Part shown: piece by piece, positions 31,372-31,603 of the stretch | How positions within the stretch are numbered: the stretch's first letter is position 1 | Layout of the letters: each line of letters starts with the position of its first letter | The notes under the pieces: generated by a model | The model's input: only the letters and a program-made list of their open reading frames with translations | Told to the model about the DNA's origin: nothing | Database searches by the model: none | Assembly: GCA_011947345.1 (NCBI GenBank) | Contig: JAAVTG010000894.1 | Location: 1-31,603, forward strand | DNA: 31,603 nucleotides | Direction: 5' to 3' | DNA from: Phytophthora quininea | Taxonomy: Eukaryota > Oomycota > Peronosporomycetes > Peronosporales > Peronosporaceae | Translations under genes and position numbers: made by a program

Positions 31372-31603
31372 AATCCAGTTTCTGCAGTACCTCGACCTCT
31401 CTCCTGAGCTGTGCGGCGACCTCCAGTCTCTTCCTCGAGGAGGGAGCCAACTTCCTCTTCTCAATGATTTTGCAGGCGAACCGTCGGCCGTCGGTCGTGC
31501 GTTTGCACTTGCAGCAGGTTGATGTGGTTCCTTTACCGGCGACCCGGCGACGCACTCCAGCACGTACTCGGCTGGTAGGAGAGCTCGGAAGCTGGCGGCG
31601 TGG
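31372..31603 (-). pseudogene. Protein kinase N-lobe fragment (CaMK-like), cut at the Fanzor unit
   Basis: The minus strand enters the window with AEYVLEC and reads, after a one-base shift, CKCKRTTDGRRFACKIIEKRKL (split by me as CKCKRTTDGRRF and ACKIIEKRKL). It then continues QLRREVEVLQKLD. This is the beta-strand/VAIK-Lys/alpha-C part of a CaMK/CDPK-type kinase. The expected HPNIV after LQKLD is absent. The sequence changes at about 31372 into the non-coding 5' flank of the Fanzor gene. The rest of the kinase is not elsewhere in the window. Confidence 0.65.

Noticed and set aside
1..31603. CRISPR array, tRNA or rRNA genes, prokaryotic operons
   Set aside because: No regular spaced repeats, cloverleaf-like sequence or rRNA segments were noticed. 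Introns and gene content are eukaryotic.

Overview
The window reads as nuclear DNA of a plant-pathogenic oomycete, most likely Phytophthora or a close relative. The evidence is an RXLR/dEER secreted effector family with WY-type repeats, very short GT-AG introns (52 to 80 nt), tightly packed genes on both strands, oomycete-style Inr motifs, and a TnpB-like Fanzor nuclease. No species can be named from sequence alone.

Layout: 1-8.2 kb is a conserved housekeeping block: HID1 (5' partial, +), an OCRL/INPP5B-type inositol 5-phosphatase with RhoGAP domain (-), a membrane-anchored papain-like cysteine protease (+) and a PX-BAR sorting nexin (-). 8.3-12.9 kb is an effector island with five minus-strand copies of one RXLR-WY family. 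One copy is nearly intact and four are decayed, one of them split by a solo LTR. 13.0-24.7 kb mixes two expanded families: a multi-pass membrane protein family (copies TM1, TM2, TM3, with TM4 further on) and a fascin-like beta-trefoil family (F1, F2, F3). A large PDZ/coiled-coil scaffold gene lies between them. 24.7-27.8 kb is a six-exon mitochondrial MutS (MSH1-like). 27.9-29.27 kb is a 3'-truncated membrane-protein copy (TM4, +). 29.28-31.37 kb is a Fanzor-bearing mobile unit, and the last 230 bases are the start of a broken CaMK-like kinase.

How genes relate: HID1, the 5-phosphatase and the sorting nexin all belong to Golgi/endosome trafficking and phosphoinositide biology, but they are ordinary neighbours rather than an operon. 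The effector island and the Fanzor/LTR remnants are the fast-evolving part. The membrane-protein and fascin-like genes recur next to each other, which suggests duplication as blocks.

A strong technical theme runs through the window. About twenty reading-frame breaks in otherwise conserved genes are nearly all explained by one missing base in a short homopolymer or purine run. I read most of these as assembly indels, not as biology. In-frame stops (effector copy E, fascin F3, membrane-protein TM1) and the truncations do not fit that explanation and are more likely real.
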